DNA of 64,000 nucleotides from JAEUJM01 sp964635055 (GCA_964635055.1 CAZWMT010000002.1:1-64000), one strand, 5' to 3'; shown: positions 32,794 through 41,475, counted from the first letter of the stretch. Notes: generated by a model from the letters alone, not told the origin. Program-made: numbers and translations.

Positions 32794-34262
32794 TCGCCGG
32801 CCTTGATGGTCTCGATCAACTCGGTGACCTGGTCGTAGATCTGGCGGCGCTCCTTCATGAGCGTCTCGATCTTGCGGACGGCGTGGATGACGGTGGTGTG
32901 GTCCCGGCCGCCGAAGACGTCGGCGATGGCGGGGTAGCTGAGGTCGGTGAGCTCGCGGCACACGTACATGCCGATCTGGCGGGCGGTCACGAGCGGGCGG
33001 CGCCGGCTCTGGCCCTGGATCTCGTCGACGCTGAAGTCGAACATCCGCGAGGTGGCCTCGAGGATGGCGGCGGGCGTGATGGCGCGCTGCTCGCGGTCGC
33101 CGAGCACCGGGGCGAGGACCCGCTCGGCCAGGGCGGCCGACAACGGCTCGTCGTTGAGGGTGGAGAAGGCCGCCACCCGGTTGAGGGCGCCCTCGAGCTC
33201 GCGGATGTTGGCCGTGATGTTGGTGGCGATGAACTCGAGCACGTCGTCGGGGATGTGCACGCTCTCCTGCTCGGCCTTCTTGCCGAGGATGGCGAGGCGG
33301 GTCTCGAGCTCGGGCGGCTGGATGTCGGTGATCAGGCCCATCTTGAACCGGCTGCGCAGGCGCACCTCGAGGGTGGAGATGGCGTCGGGCGGCCGGTCCG
33401 AGGACAGCACGATCTGGTTGCCGCTCTCGTGGAGCTGGTTGAAGGTGTGGAAGAACTCCTCCTGGAGCTGCTCCTTGCCCTCCATGAACTGGATGTCGTC
33501 GACGAGCAGCACCTCGATCTCGCGGTAGCGCCGCTTGAACTCGTCGGCGGTGCCCGACCGGATCGAGTACACGAACTGGTTGAGGAAGGTCTCGGTGGAG
33601 ACGTAGCGCACCCGGTAGCTCGGGTAGTGGGTGCGCACGTAGTTGGCGATGGCGTGCAGGAGGTGGGTCTTGCCCAGGCCGCTCTCGCCGTAGATGAACA
33701 GCGGGTTGTAGGAGAGCCCCGGCGTCTCGGCCACCTTGAACGCGGCGGCGTGCGAGAAGCGGTTGGACGAGCCCGTGACGAAGGCGTCGAAGGTGTAGCG
33801 GGGGTTGACCCGGTCGCGCTGCAGGCGCGGGGCGTGGAGGTCGCCGCTCGGCTCGCCGGCGGGGCCGGCGCCGTCGAGCACCGGGTCGGCGACGGGCAGG
33901 ACGTCGCCGAGGAGGTCGTCGGCGGCCCGACCCAGGTCGAGGCCCGGGCCGCGCTCGAGGTCGACGACCGTGGCCGCGGACTCGTCGACGCGCAGCTCGA
34001 CGTCGTAGGGCGGCAGGCCGGCGTCGGCCAGCGCGTCGTGCACGAGGGAGAGGTAGCGGGCCTCGATGCGCTCCTTGGCGAGCGAGCTCGGCACCGACAG
34101 CACCAGGCACTCGTCGGTCAGCTCGACCTGCTGCGCGTCCTGGAAGGCCAGGGCCCAGACCGCCCCCGACACCTGGGGACGCAACATGGCGGCGCACTGC
34201 TCCCAGACCGACCGCCCGCCCGCCTCGTCGTCACGGTCTCCGTCTGCGATTGCTCCCACCAT
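32790..34262 (-). CDS. dnaA: Chromosomal replication initiator DnaA
   Basis: 490 residues, ATG at 34262. Domain I (about 15-90), a variable acidic domain II, AAA+ domain III with Walker A G-E-S-G-L-G-K-T-H, Walker B V-L-L-V-D-D-I-Q-F, sensor 1 S-S-D-R-P-P, the G-L-I-T-D-I-Q-P-P-E-L-E-T-R box, and domain IV with the DNA-binding signature G-G-R-D-H-T-T-V-I-H-A. It binds DnaA boxes and opens oriC. Divergent from rpmH across 522 bp of origin-like DNA. Confidence 0.98.
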   Translation of the reverse strand: MVGAIADGDRDDEAGGRSVWEQCAAMLRPQVSGAVWALAFQDAQQVELTDECLVLSVPSSLAKERIEARYLSLVHDALADAGLPPYDVELRVDESAATVVDLERGPGLDLGRAADDLLGDVLPVADPVLDGAGPAGEPSGDLHAPRLQRDRVNPRYTFDAFVTGSSNRFSHAAAFKVAETPGLSYNPLFIYGESGLGKTHLLHAIANYVRTHYPSYRVRYVSTETFLNQFVYSIRSGTADEFKRRYREIEVLLVDDIQFMEGKEQLQEEFFHTFNQLHESGNQIVLSSDRPPDAISTLEVRLRSRFKMGLITDIQPPELETRLAILGKKAEQESVHIPDDVLEFIATNITANIRELEGALNRVAAFSTLNDEPLSAALAERVLAPVLGDREQRAITPAAILEATSRMFDFSVDEIQGQSRRRPLVTARQIGMYVCRELTDLSYPAIADVFGGRDHTTVIHAVRKIETLMKERRQIYDQVTELIETIKAGE

Positions 34263-34784
34263 CTACCTCTCACGGACCGCGGTCCACGTACTCACTCGAC
34301 GTCCACAGAACCATCCACACCTGTGGAAAAGGTCCGTGGACAAGCCCCGTCCCGAGGGGGAAGCGGATCGGCGCCGGTCGGCGCCCGGCATTGCGATTCC
34401 TGGTCGTCCCAGGCACCGTGGAGGTCGGCGACCGACGGCGTCCGGGCAACCTAGCACCGGCGTCCGGGGCCTGCGAACGGTCCTGTGGATGACCGCGTCC
34501 TCCCAGGTCAGCACCGGTTTTCCGCGGCTCGGGGCCGCGCCGGGCGCGTCCCGGGGGCCCGACGCAGGGCCGGCGCGGGCCCCGCGGCTTGCCGTTCGCG
34601 GGCGCGCGCCTCTAGCGTGGGGAAAACCTGTGTCGTCGGCCTCGTCCCTCGACACGACCGGGCCCCGTGGCCGGCGGTGCGACGGGAGGGTCCCGGTCGA
34701 CGCCTCCCCGCTCCGGTGCGAGGCCTCCACATTTTCCTCCCCAGGTCGGGCCCAGCGCCCCACCGCCGACAAGAAGGTTGCCCT
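34263..34784. other. oriC: dnaA-rpmH intergenic region, likely part of oriC
   Basis: No gene. Five DnaA-box-like 9-mers are visible: ACGTCCACA (34299), CCATCCACA (34311), TGTGGAAAA (34322), CGTGGACAA (34335) and TGTGGATGA (34484). Four lie within 45 bp in alternating orientation. No strong A+T-rich unwinding element is seen; 34726-34740 is the most A+T-rich short stretch. The region also holds the divergent dnaA and rpmH promoters. In Streptomyces and Mycobacterium the origin lies in the dnaA-dnaN gap, so the assignment here is tentative. Confidence 0.6.
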
Positions 34785-34919
34785 GTGAAGCGGACCTACC
34801 AACCGAACGTCCGGAAGCGGGCCAAGCGCCACGGCTTCCGCCACCGCATGTCCACCAAGGCCGGCCGCCGCATCATCAGCGCACGCCGGCGCAAGGGCCG
34901 GGCTCGCCTGTCGGCCTGA
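34785..34919 (+). CDS. rpmH: 50S ribosomal protein L34
   Basis: 44 residues, GTG at 34785 (V-K-R-T-Y-Q-P-N). Signature R-K-R-A-K-R-H-G-F-R-x-R-M and R-R-R-K-G-R-x-x-L. Standard neighbour of rnpA; divergent from dnaA. Confidence 0.98.
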   Translation: MKRTYQPNVRKRAKRHGFRHRMSTKAGRRIISARRRKGRARLSA

Positions 34920-34929
34920 GCGCGAAGCG

Positions 34930-35265
34930 CTGATCCATCGCATCCGTGACCGGACCACGTTCGTCGAACTGGGACGGCGGGGTCGACGGGCCCGGGAGGG
35001 GCCGGTGACCATCACCCATCTCCCCGATGGCTCGACCCCGCCGCGCGTCGCGTATTCGGTGGGTCGGCGGGTCGGTCCGGCCGTGGTCCGCAACCGGGTC
35101 CGCCGTCGCCTGCGGGCGATCGTCGCCGAGGCCGCCCGCCCCGACTCGGTCCTGCCCCCGGGACCGGGTGCCTACCTGATCAGCGTGCGCCCCGAGGCCG
35201 CCGAGCTGCCCTACGAGGCGCTCGACGCGGCCGTGCAGGGCGCCCTGCGGCGGTTGGCGGCCTGA
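34930..35265 (+). CDS. rnpA: Ribonuclease P protein component, probable CTG start
   Basis: Protein subunit of RNase P, which matures tRNA 5' ends. The core V-G-R-R-V-G-P-A-V-V-R-N-R-V-R-R-R-L-R is the RNPA signature. The family's N-terminal helix is present as I-H-R-I-R-D-R-T-T-F-V-E-L-G-R-R-G-R-R-A, but between the in-frame TGA at 34786 and that helix there is no ATG, GTG or TTG. The first possible initiator is CTG at 34930, 10 bp after rpmH, giving 111 residues. A GTG at 35005 would remove the helix. The stop overlaps the yidD start as TGATG. Confidence 0.88.
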   Translation: MIHRIRDRTTFVELGRRGRRAREGPVTITHLPDGSTPPRVAYSVGRRVGPAVVRNRVRRRLRAIVAEAARPDSVLPPGPGAYLISVRPEAAELPYEALDAAVQGALRRLAA

Positions 35266-35534
35266 TGGCCCGCCTGCTGGCCTGGCTCATACGGGGGTAC
35301 CAGACCCTCTTCGCCGGCCGGCCCTCCCCCTGCCGCTACGTCCCCACCTGCTCCACGTACGCGCTCGAGGCCATCGAGGCCCACGGCGCGGCCCGCGGCT
35401 CGTGGCTCGCCACCCGGCGGCTCCTGCGCTGCCACCCCTTCGCCAGCCACGGCTACGACCCCGTCCCTCCTCCGAAAGCCACCGAGATGCCCCACGGCTA
35501 CGACACCGCATCCTCGCCCAGGAAGGCCCAGTAG
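35265..35534 (+). CDS. yidD: Membrane protein insertion efficiency factor YidD
   Basis: 89 residues, ATG at 35265 overlapping the rnpA stop. Signature C-R-Y-V-P-T-C-S-T-Y-A-L-E-A and L-L-R-C-H-P-F, then H-G-Y-D-P-V-P. A small amphipathic protein that assists YidC-dependent insertion. Its stop abuts the yidC ATG without a gap. Confidence 0.95.
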   Translation: MARLLAWLIRGYQTLFAGRPSPCRYVPTCSTYALEAIEAHGAARGSWLATRRLLRCHPFASHGYDPVPPPKATEMPHGYDTASSPRKAQ

Positions 35535-36635
35535 ATGTTCGACACGTTCTTCGATGCGTTCGCCAGCGTCCTCAACTTCTTCTTCGTCATCACCGGCGAG
35601 TCCTACGGCGGCGCCATCATCCTGCTGACGCTGAGCGTGATGATCATTCTCACTCCGCTCACGCTGAAGGGCACCCGCTCGATGATGCGGATGCAGCGCC
35701 TCCAGCCCGAGATGAAGCGGCTCCAGAAGGAGCACAAGGACGACCGCCAGAAGCTCAACGAGGAGCTGATGAAGTTCTACAAGGAGAACAACATCAACCC
35801 CCTCGGCGGCTGCCTGCCGCTGCTGGCGCAGATGCCGGTGTTCATCGTGCTGTTCCGCACCCTCCAGGGGCTGTCGGGCAGCATCACCGACGAGGGTTGC
35901 CTCAACGGTGCCACCGAGTGCTTCGACCCGAAGCACCTCAACTCGAGCCAGGAGCTCTACACGGCGCTGCGCTCGACGGACCAGATGCTGTGGCTGGGGG
36001 TCGACCTCTCGAAGAGCGCCGCCAACGTGTTGTCGAGCGACGGCTTCCTCACCGCACTCCCCTACCTCTTCATGATCCTGTTGGTGCTGATCTCCAGCTA
36101 CGTCCAGCAGAAGCAGGTGTCGGGCCGCAGCGGGGCCTCCGAGGTCAACCAGCAGCAGCAGATGCTGCTGAAGATCATGCCGGCCTTCATGGCCTTCATC
36201 TCGTTCACGCTCCAGGGCGCCCTGGTGCTGTACTTCGTGGTGTCGAACCTCTGGCGGGTCGGCCAGCAGTGGTTCATCGGCCGCCACATCTACGGCAAGG
36301 ACGAGGACGGCAACCCGATCGAGGTCACCGCCAAGGAGACCACGCCCGCCGAGGACAAGCCCAAGGGCTTCGGCTTCAAGGCCCTCCTCACCGAGCAGGC
36401 CGGCAACGCCAAGGCGGCCCGCGAGGACGCCAAGGCGGCCAAGGCCGCGACGCCGGCCAAGAACAGCGGGGCCAAGCCCAAGGGCTCGACCGGTGGTCGA
36501 GGCTCGCAGGGCTCCAGCCGCACGAACGGCCGGCCCACCCCGGCCGCCAAGGACGGGGCGGCCAAGGGCGGCTCGAGCGCCGCGAGCGGCGCCTCGCTCC
36601 CCCAGCCCAAGCCCCGCAAGAAGAAGAAGAGGTAA
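35535..36635 (+). CDS. yidC: Membrane protein insertase YidC/OxaA
   Basis: 366 residues. Five-helix YidC core: Y-G-G-A-I-I-L-L-T-L-S-V-M-I-I-L-T-P-L-T, the coiled cytoplasmic loop (Q-P-E-M-K-R-L-Q-K-E-H), N-P-L-G-G-C-L-P-L-L-A-Q-M-P-V-F-I, then two later hydrophobic stretches. The tail after about residue 260 is Lys/Ala/Gly-rich and ends in a run of Lys, typical of ribosome-contacting tails of high-GC Gram-positives. It lacks the large periplasmic domain, as in Gram-positives. Confidence 0.96.
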   Translation: MFDTFFDAFASVLNFFFVITGESYGGAIILLTLSVMIILTPLTLKGTRSMMRMQRLQPEMKRLQKEHKDDRQKLNEELMKFYKENNINPLGGCLPLLAQMPVFIVLFRTLQGLSGSITDEGCLNGATECFDPKHLNSSQELYTALRSTDQMLWLGVDLSKSAANVLSSDGFLTALPYLFMILLVLISSYVQQKQVSGRSGASEVNQQQQMLLKIMPAFMAFISFTLQGALVLYFVVSNLWRVGQQWFIGRHIYGKDEDGNPIEVTAKETTPAEDKPKGFGFKALLTEQAGNAKAAREDAKAAKAATPAKNSGAKPKGSTGGRGSQGSSRTNGRPTPAAKDGAAKGGSSAASGASLPQPKPRKKKKR

Positions 36636-36639
36636 GCCC

Positions 36640-37680
36640 GTGGAATGGGTCGAGACCACCGGACGCACGGTGGAGGACGCCAAGGACGCCGCGCTGGACC
36701 AGCTCGGCGTCGACGAGCAGGACGCCGAGTTCGAGATCCTCGAGGAGCCCCGCACGGGGCTGTTCGGTCGGGTCCGGGGCGAGGCCCGGGTGCGCGCCCG
36801 GGTGAAGCCCCGCCAGCCGCGGGCCAAGGCCGAGCGCGGCAACCGACGGCGCCGTGACGGCGGGGGCGGCAAGGGCGGCGGCCGTGGCCGCGGCGGCCGC
36901 AACCGCAGCGGCGGTGGCGCCAAGGGCGGCGGCGATCGCGAGGACGCCGACGCCACCCCGGCGACCGCACCGGCCGCTCAGGCGGACGACGCCCCGGTCG
37001 AGGCCGCCGTGGCCACCCTCACCGAGGAGCCGGCCGCACCGGGCGCCGGGGGCGACCGCACCGGCGGGTCCGGGCGCAACCGGGGCAGTCGGGGCGGCCG
37101 GAACCGCAACCGCAAGCCCGCCGGCGACGGCGCCGGCACCAACCGATCGACCGAGCAGGACGCCCCCACCGGGGGTGACGCCACCACCAAGGAGCAGGCG
37201 ATGACCGAGGACGTGACCGTGCAGGAGCAGGCCGAGATCATCGAGGGCTTCCTCGAGGGCCTCGTGGACGCCTTCGGCGTCGAGGCGTCGATCCGACGCG
37301 ACCAGGTGGACGACGAGACCATCGAGCTCGACCTCGCCGGCGACGACCTCGGCCTGCTGATCGGCCCCAAGGGCCGCACGCTCTGGGCCATCCAGGAGCT
37401 GTCCCGCACCGTCGTGCAGCGCCAGGCCACGGGCACGCACCACGGCCGGGTCCGCATCGACGTGGGCGGGTACCGCCAGCGTCGCAAGGAGGCATTGGTG
37501 CGCTTCACCCGCCAGCTCGCCGCCGAGGTGCAGGAGAGCGGCGTGGCCCGCTCCCTCGAGCCCATGGGCGCCGCCGACCGCAAGATCGTGCACGACACCG
37601 TGAACGAGATGGACGGCATCGCCACCACGTCGGAGGGCGAGGAGCCCCGCCGCCGCGTGGTCATCGTCCCCGCCGACTGA
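36640..37680 (+). CDS. jag: Jag/KhpB RNA-binding protein
   Basis: 346 residues, GTG at 36640. Jag-N domain (W-V-E-T-T-G-R-T-V-E-D-A-K ... L-F-G-R-V-R-G-E-A-R-V-R-A-R), a ~130-residue low-complexity Gly/Arg/Asn linker, a KH-like domain with L-I-G-P-K-G-R-T-L-W-A-I-Q, and a C-terminal R3H domain (R-K-I-V-H-D-T-V-N). The family binds RNA and influences cell-wall growth and division. The Arg/Gly-rich linker is unusually long. Confidence 0.92.
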   Translation: MEWVETTGRTVEDAKDAALDQLGVDEQDAEFEILEEPRTGLFGRVRGEARVRARVKPRQPRAKAERGNRRRRDGGGGKGGGRGRGGRNRSGGGAKGGGDREDADATPATAPAAQADDAPVEAAVATLTEEPAAPGAGGDRTGGSGRNRGSRGGRNRNRKPAGDGAGTNRSTEQDAPTGGDATTKEQAMTEDVTVQEQAEIIEGFLEGLVDAFGVEASIRRDQVDDETIELDLAGDDLGLLIGPKGRTLWAIQELSRTVVQRQATGTHHGRVRIDVGGYRQRRKEALVRFTRQLAAEVQESGVARSLEPMGAADRKIVHDTVNEMDGIATTSEGEEPRRRVVIVPAD

Positions 37681-37693
37681 GCGGGCGCAACCG

Positions 37694-38299
37694 GTGAGCG
37701 CCCTCCAGGACGTCCTGGAACGGGCCCACCGGCTCGGTTTCCTGGGCCCGGGCCCGGTCGACCCCCACGTCGACCATGCCCGGGCCTTTGCGCGTGCGGT
37801 GTCGGACGCGCCGGAGCAGGCCGCGGACCTGGGCAGTGGCGGGGGCCTGCCCGCCCTGGTCCTGGTCGAGCACTGGCCCCGGAGCCGCTGGTGGCTGGTG
37901 GAGAGCCGTGAGCGTCGGGCCGCGTTCCTGGTCGAGGCCGTGGCGGCGCTCGGCGCCGCCGACCGGGTCGAGGTGTTGCACGGTCGGGCCGAGGACATCG
38001 GACGCGACCCGGCGCGCCGGGAGCGCTGCGGGCTCGTGACCGCCCGGTCCTTCGGGCCGCCGCCGGTGACCGCCGAGTGCGCGGCGGCCCTCCTGGTGCC
38101 CGGCGGGCTCCTCGTGGTCAGCGAACCGCCGGAGGCCCGGGCCAACCGCTGGCCCCGGGGCCCCCTGGCGCAGCTGGGCCTGGCCCCGGCCCGGACGCTC
38201 GAGGGCCCACCCCGGCTCCAGGTGCTCGTCCGCGACGGCGCCTGCCCGGAGGGCTACCCCCGGGAGAGCGGTCGAGCCAAGCGGCGCCCGCTCTGGTAG
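37694..38299 (+). CDS. rsmG: 16S rRNA m7G527 methyltransferase RsmG
   Basis: 201 residues, GTG at 37694. SAM-binding motif A-D-L-G-S-G-G-G-L-P-A-L-V-L, then W-L-V-E-S-R-E-R-R-A-A-F-L, and T-A-R-S-F-G-P-P. Methylates G527 of 16S rRNA. Slightly short at the N terminus compared with E. coli, as usual in Actinobacteria. Conserved place between jag and parA. Confidence 0.93.
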   Translation: MSALQDVLERAHRLGFLGPGPVDPHVDHARAFARAVSDAPEQAADLGSGGGLPALVLVEHWPRSRWWLVESRERRAAFLVEAVAALGAADRVEVLHGRAEDIGRDPARRERCGLVTARSFGPPPVTAECAAALLVPGGLLVVSEPPEARANRWPRGPLAQLGLAPARTLEGPPRLQVLVRDGACPEGYPRESGRAKRRPLW

Positions 38300-38333
38300 C
38301 TGGCCCCGGCAGGGCGCCGGCGGGGCCGTGGGA

Positions 38334-38349
38334 TGTTTCACGTGGAACA
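38334..38349. promoter_or_regulatory. parS site 1
   Basis: TGTTTCACGTGGAACA, one mismatch from the canonical parS palindrome TGTTTCACGTGAAACA. ParB-binding centromere site. Confidence 0.95.
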
Positions 38350-38380
38350 GTCCCCCAGGCGGCGGAGACGGGTGGCGGGA

Positions 38381-38396
38381 TGTTTCACGTGAAACG
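38381..38396. promoter_or_regulatory. parS site 2
   Basis: TGTTTCACGTGAAACG, one terminal mismatch from canonical. Confidence 0.95.
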
Positions 38397-38439
38397 GTGC
38401 GGCCCGGGCGGCCCGGGCGGTGTCCGATTCGCGCCGGGA

Positions 38440-38455
38440 TGTTTCACGTGGAACA
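38440..38455. promoter_or_regulatory. parS site 3
   Basis: TGTTTCACGTGGAACA. The three sites lie within 122 bp between rsmG and parA, so ParB binding could also repress parAB. Confidence 0.95.
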
Positions 38456-38587
38456 CTGAGGGCCATGGCGCCTCCGCTGCTCCTCCGGGCCTTCTTCACC
38501 CTGGCGACCCGTCCCTTCGCCGTTCTGGAGCTCGGCGGGCGGAGGGTCCTTGACCCGGCGTCGGCCAGCCAGCAGGATGGGCGCGCT

Positions 38588-39376
38588 ATGGAGCCTCGAC
38601 CCCTGCCTCGCATCATCGCGGTGGCCAACCAGAAGGGCGGGGTGGGCAAGACGACCACGGCCGTCAACCTGGGTGCCTGCCTGGCCGAGCTGGGGTTTCG
38701 CACCCTCGTGGTCGACCTCGATCCCCAGGGCAACGCCAGCACCGGCTTGGGCATCAACATCCGCGACCTCGAGGTCTCGATGTACGACGTGCTCCTCGCC
38801 GACGCCCGCATGGAGGACTGCGTCGAGGCCACCGGGAACGCCAACCTCTTCGTGGCCCCGGCCAGCCTCGACCTGGCCGGCGCCGAGATCGAGCTCGTCT
38901 CGGTCATGAGCCGGGAGCAGCGCCTGGCCAACGCCATCGGCCAGGTCCTCGACGACTACGACTACGTGCTGATCGACTGCCCGCCGTCGCTGGGCCTGCT
39001 GACCGTGAACGGGCTCGCTGCGGCCAGTGAGGTCCTGGTGCCCATCCAGTGCGAGTACTACGCCCTCGAGGGCCTCGGCCAGCTCCTGCGCAACGTGGAG
39101 CTCGTCCAGCGCAACCTCAACCCCACCCTCGAGGTGAGCACGATCGTGCTGGTGATGTACGACAGCCGCACCACGCTGGCCGCCGACGTGGCCAAGGAGG
39201 TGCGCAGCCACTTCGGCGACAAGGTGGCCAAGGTGATGATCCCGCGCACGGTGCGACTCTCCGAGGCCCCGTCCTACGGCCTGCCCATCACCTCGTTCGA
39301 CCCCGGGTCGAAGGGTTCCCGCAAGTACCGCCTCCTCGCGGCCGAGGTCTCCGGCCGTGAGGCGGTCAAGAGCTGA
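38588..39376 (+). CDS. parA: Chromosome partitioning ATPase ParA
   Basis: 262 residues, ATG at 38588 (an open frame extends upstream through parS 3, but family alignment starts here at I-I-A-V-A-N-Q-K-G-G-V-G-K-T-T). Deviant Walker A K-G-G-V-G-K-T-T, D-L-D-P-Q-G-N-A-S, I-D-C-P-P-S-L-G-L-L-T. Chromosomal ParA/Soj: moves ParB-parS complexes and origins. Confidence 0.97.
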   Translation: MEPRPLPRIIAVANQKGGVGKTTTAVNLGACLAELGFRTLVVDLDPQGNASTGLGINIRDLEVSMYDVLLADARMEDCVEATGNANLFVAPASLDLAGAEIELVSVMSREQRLANAIGQVLDDYDYVLIDCPPSLGLLTVNGLAAASEVLVPIQCEYYALEGLGQLLRNVELVQRNLNPTLEVSTIVLVMYDSRTTLAADVAKEVRSHFGDKVAKVMIPRTVRLSEAPSYGLPITSFDPGSKGSRKYRLLAAEVSGREAVKS

Positions 39377-39390
39377 GCACAGGAGCGATC

Positions 39391-40284
39391 ATGGCGACGC
39401 GCAAGGGAGGGCTCGGGCGAGGACTGGGCGCACTCATCCCCACCGAGGTGCCGGTGTCGGCGGGTGGCACCAACCTGCTCGAGATCCCCACGAGCGACAT
39501 CGAGCCCAACCGTTACCAGCCCCGCGAGCACTTCGACGAGGAGACCCTGGCCTCGCTGACCGCCTCGGTCCGCGAGCTCGGCGTCCTCCAGCCCATCCTC
39601 GTGCGCCCGGCGGCGGAGCCGGGCCGCTACGAGCTCATCGCGGGGGAGCGGCGCTGGCGGGCGGCCAAGCGGGCCGGCCTGCCGTCGGTGCCCGCCATCG
39701 TGCGCGAGGTCGACGACCTCGACTCGCTCGAGCAGGCCGTGGTGGAGAACCTGCACCGCCAGGACCTCAACCCCCTCGAGGAGGCGGCGGCCTACCAGCA
39801 GCTCATCGAGGACTTCGACCTCACCCAGGAGCGCCTGGCCGAGCGGGTCGGCAAGAGCCGGTCGGCGGTGGCCAACACCCTGCGCCTGTTCCAGTTGCCG
39901 CCGAGCATCCAGAAGCTCGTGGCCGAGGACCAGCTCAGCGCCGGTCACGCCCGGGCCCTGCTCGGCACCCCGGACCGCGCCTTCCAGGAGGGCCTGGCCA
40001 AGCGGGCGGTGGCCCAGGGCTTGTCGGTCCGGGAGGTCGAGGACGCCGTGCGCCGGCGGGAGGCGGAGAAGGACGAGGACGAGGCGGCGCCGCCGGCGAC
40101 GGCGCTGCGACCGGCCGGGCTGCTCGAGCTCGAGGAGTTGCTGGCCAACCACCTCGACACCCGCGTGTCGGTGAGCATGGGTGCCCGCAAGGGGCGCGTG
40201 GTCATCGACTTCGCGACCCTCGAAGACCTCGAGCGCATCTACCGCGCCATGGTGCAGGGCCGCCCGGGCGACCCGGAGGACTAA
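39391..40284 (+). CDS. parB: Chromosome partitioning protein ParB
   Basis: 297 residues, ATG at 39391, 14 bp after parA. Starts K-G-G-L-G-R-G-L-G-A-L-I-P. CTPase/N-terminal domain with P-N-x-Y-Q-P-R and G-E-R-R-W-R-A-A, E-N-L-H-R-Q-D-L-N-P-L-E-E-A, an HTH with S-R-S-A-V-A-N-T-L-R-L, G-H-A-R-A-L-L, and a C-terminal dimerisation domain. Binds parS and spreads by CTP-dependent sliding. Confidence 0.97.
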   Translation: MATRKGGLGRGLGALIPTEVPVSAGGTNLLEIPTSDIEPNRYQPREHFDEETLASLTASVRELGVLQPILVRPAAEPGRYELIAGERRWRAAKRAGLPSVPAIVREVDDLDSLEQAVVENLHRQDLNPLEEAAAYQQLIEDFDLTQERLAERVGKSRSAVANTLRLFQLPPSIQKLVAEDQLSAGHARALLGTPDRAFQEGLAKRAVAQGLSVREVEDAVRRREAEKDEDEAAPPATALRPAGLLELEELLANHLDTRVSVSMGARKGRVVIDFATLEDLERIYRAMVQGRPGDPED

Positions 40285-40311
40285 AACCCTCGATCATTGG
40301 TCGAGGGTTTT
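40283..40311 (+). terminator. Terminator of parAB
   Basis: Perfect 11-bp stem AAAACCCTCGA / TCGAGGGTTTT, loop TCATTGG, ending in TTTT; the left arm overlaps the parB stop codon. It may work for the convergent cwlM-type gene as well. Confidence 0.85.
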
Positions 40312-40476
40312 GCCGACGAACCCGCGGCCGCGCGTGAGGGTTTTCCACACCTGTGGCAAACCCTGTGGTCAACCGGCGCTTCCGTGCAGGGGCAAGCACT
40401 GTTCTCCCTGGTCAGGCGTGGTTTTCCGACCCCCACAGCCCTCGACCGGAGGTTTGCTGTACAGGGTTGTCGATCT
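40312..40476. other. Intergenic, three DnaA-box-like sequences downstream of parB
   Basis: No gene. TTTTCCACA (40341), TGTGGCAAA (40352) and TGTGGTCAA (40364) lie within 32 bp. The CCACACCTGTGG core is the same 12-mer as in the dnaA-rpmH region (34314-34325). A secondary DnaA-binding cluster is possible. Confidence 0.4.
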
Positions 40477-41475
40477 CTAACCGTCGAGCGGGGCGGCCAC
40501 CCACCCGACCACCGCCCGCACGAGGGCGGCCACGAGGTCGGCGGCACCCTCGACGGCGAGACGAGCCTCGCCCAGCTCGACCTGGACCGCCGGCATGACG
40601 GTCTCGCGGAGCACCGGGAGGCGCATGCCGCTCACCGAGCACGTGGTGGCGCCGAAGGCGAGGTCGAGCTCGGCCGCGGCGCGCTCGGCCAGCCGTCGTC
40701 CACCGACGGACTCGAAGCCGGGGGAGCGGTAGAAGGCGATCGTGCAGGGCGGGCCCGGGCGCAGGGACAGGCCCACGTAGGCCTCGGCGGCGAACGCGTT
40801 GGCATCGGCGGCGAGCACCGAGCCGTCGGGGTGGTGCAGGGCCACGACCACCGCCCCCTCGTCCTGCAGGGCGCGGGCGAGGGCGGTGGCGAGGGCGTCG
40901 AGGCCCCCGAACTCGGCCACGACCACCCGCTGGCCGGCGAGGCCCCGGCGGGCCCGCCGCAGGCGCTCGCGCTCGCGCACCTCCGCCTCGGTCGGTGCCG
41001 GCGCCGCGGCGCCGGCCGAGCCGGCGCCGACGAGCCGCGCCAGGGCGGCGAGGGTGTCGGGCCCGCAGATGCCGTCGCTCGTGAGGCCGACGTTCTGCTG
41101 GAAGTCCTTCAGGGCCTTCGCGCTGTTCGCACCGAAGTACCCGTCCACCCGACCGGCGTCGAAGCCGAGTGCGCCGAGGCGCTGCTGCAGCTCGTGCACG
41201 TCGTCGCCCCGCAGCAGCGGCGTCCGGTGGTACAGCAGCCGGTCGCCGAGGCGGTAGCCGGCCTCGACGAGCGCGGACCAGGTCTGCTGGCCGCAGATGC
41301 CGTCGACGTGCAGGCCCCGCTGCTCCTGGAACCGGGACACCGCCGCCTCGGTGCCGGGGCCGTAGGTGCCGGGCCCGTCGTCGCCGCAGTCGACCCCGAG
41401 CGCGACGAGTCGGCCCTGCAGGTCGCGTACCGGCTCACCGGTCGCGCCGGGACCGAACGGCAGACCCTGGATCAC
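40477..41475 (-). CDS. cwlM: CwlM-like protein: two peptidoglycan-binding domains and a degenerate amidase_3 domain
   Basis: 332 residues, GTG at 41475. Two N-terminal PG-binding_1 domains (G-E-P-V-R-D-L-Q-G-R-L ... G-T-Y-G-P-G-T-E-A-A-V; G-D-D-V-H-E-L-Q-Q-R-L ... V-D-G-Y-F-G), then an amidase_3-like fold. The zinc-binding residues of active amidases are not visible: no D-P-G-H-G-G, and the S-I-H-x-N site reads S-L-R-P-G. That matches CwlM of Mycobacterium, a catalytically defective regulator of MurA and peptidoglycan synthesis, and the parB-cwlM-trxA-trxB order also matches. No signal peptide, so cytoplasmic. Confidence 0.85.
   Translation of the reverse strand: MIQGLPFGPGATGEPVRDLQGRLVALGVDCGDDGPGTYGPGTEAAVSRFQEQRGLHVDGICGQQTWSALVEAGYRLGDRLLYHRTPLLRGDDVHELQQRLGALGFDAGRVDGYFGANSAKALKDFQQNVGLTSDGICGPDTLAALARLVGAGSAGAAAPAPTEAEVRERERLRRARRGLAGQRVVVAEFGGLDALATALARALQDEGAVVVALHHPDGSVLAADANAFAAEAYVGLSLRPGPPCTIAFYRSPGFESVGGRRLAERAAAELDLAFGATTCSVSGMRLPVLRETVMPAVQVELGEARLAVEGAADLVAALVRAVVGWVAAPLDG

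Noticed and set aside
40312..40476. A second replication origin downstream of parB
   Set aside because: Only three loose DnaA-box matches and no unwinding element; kept as a note only.
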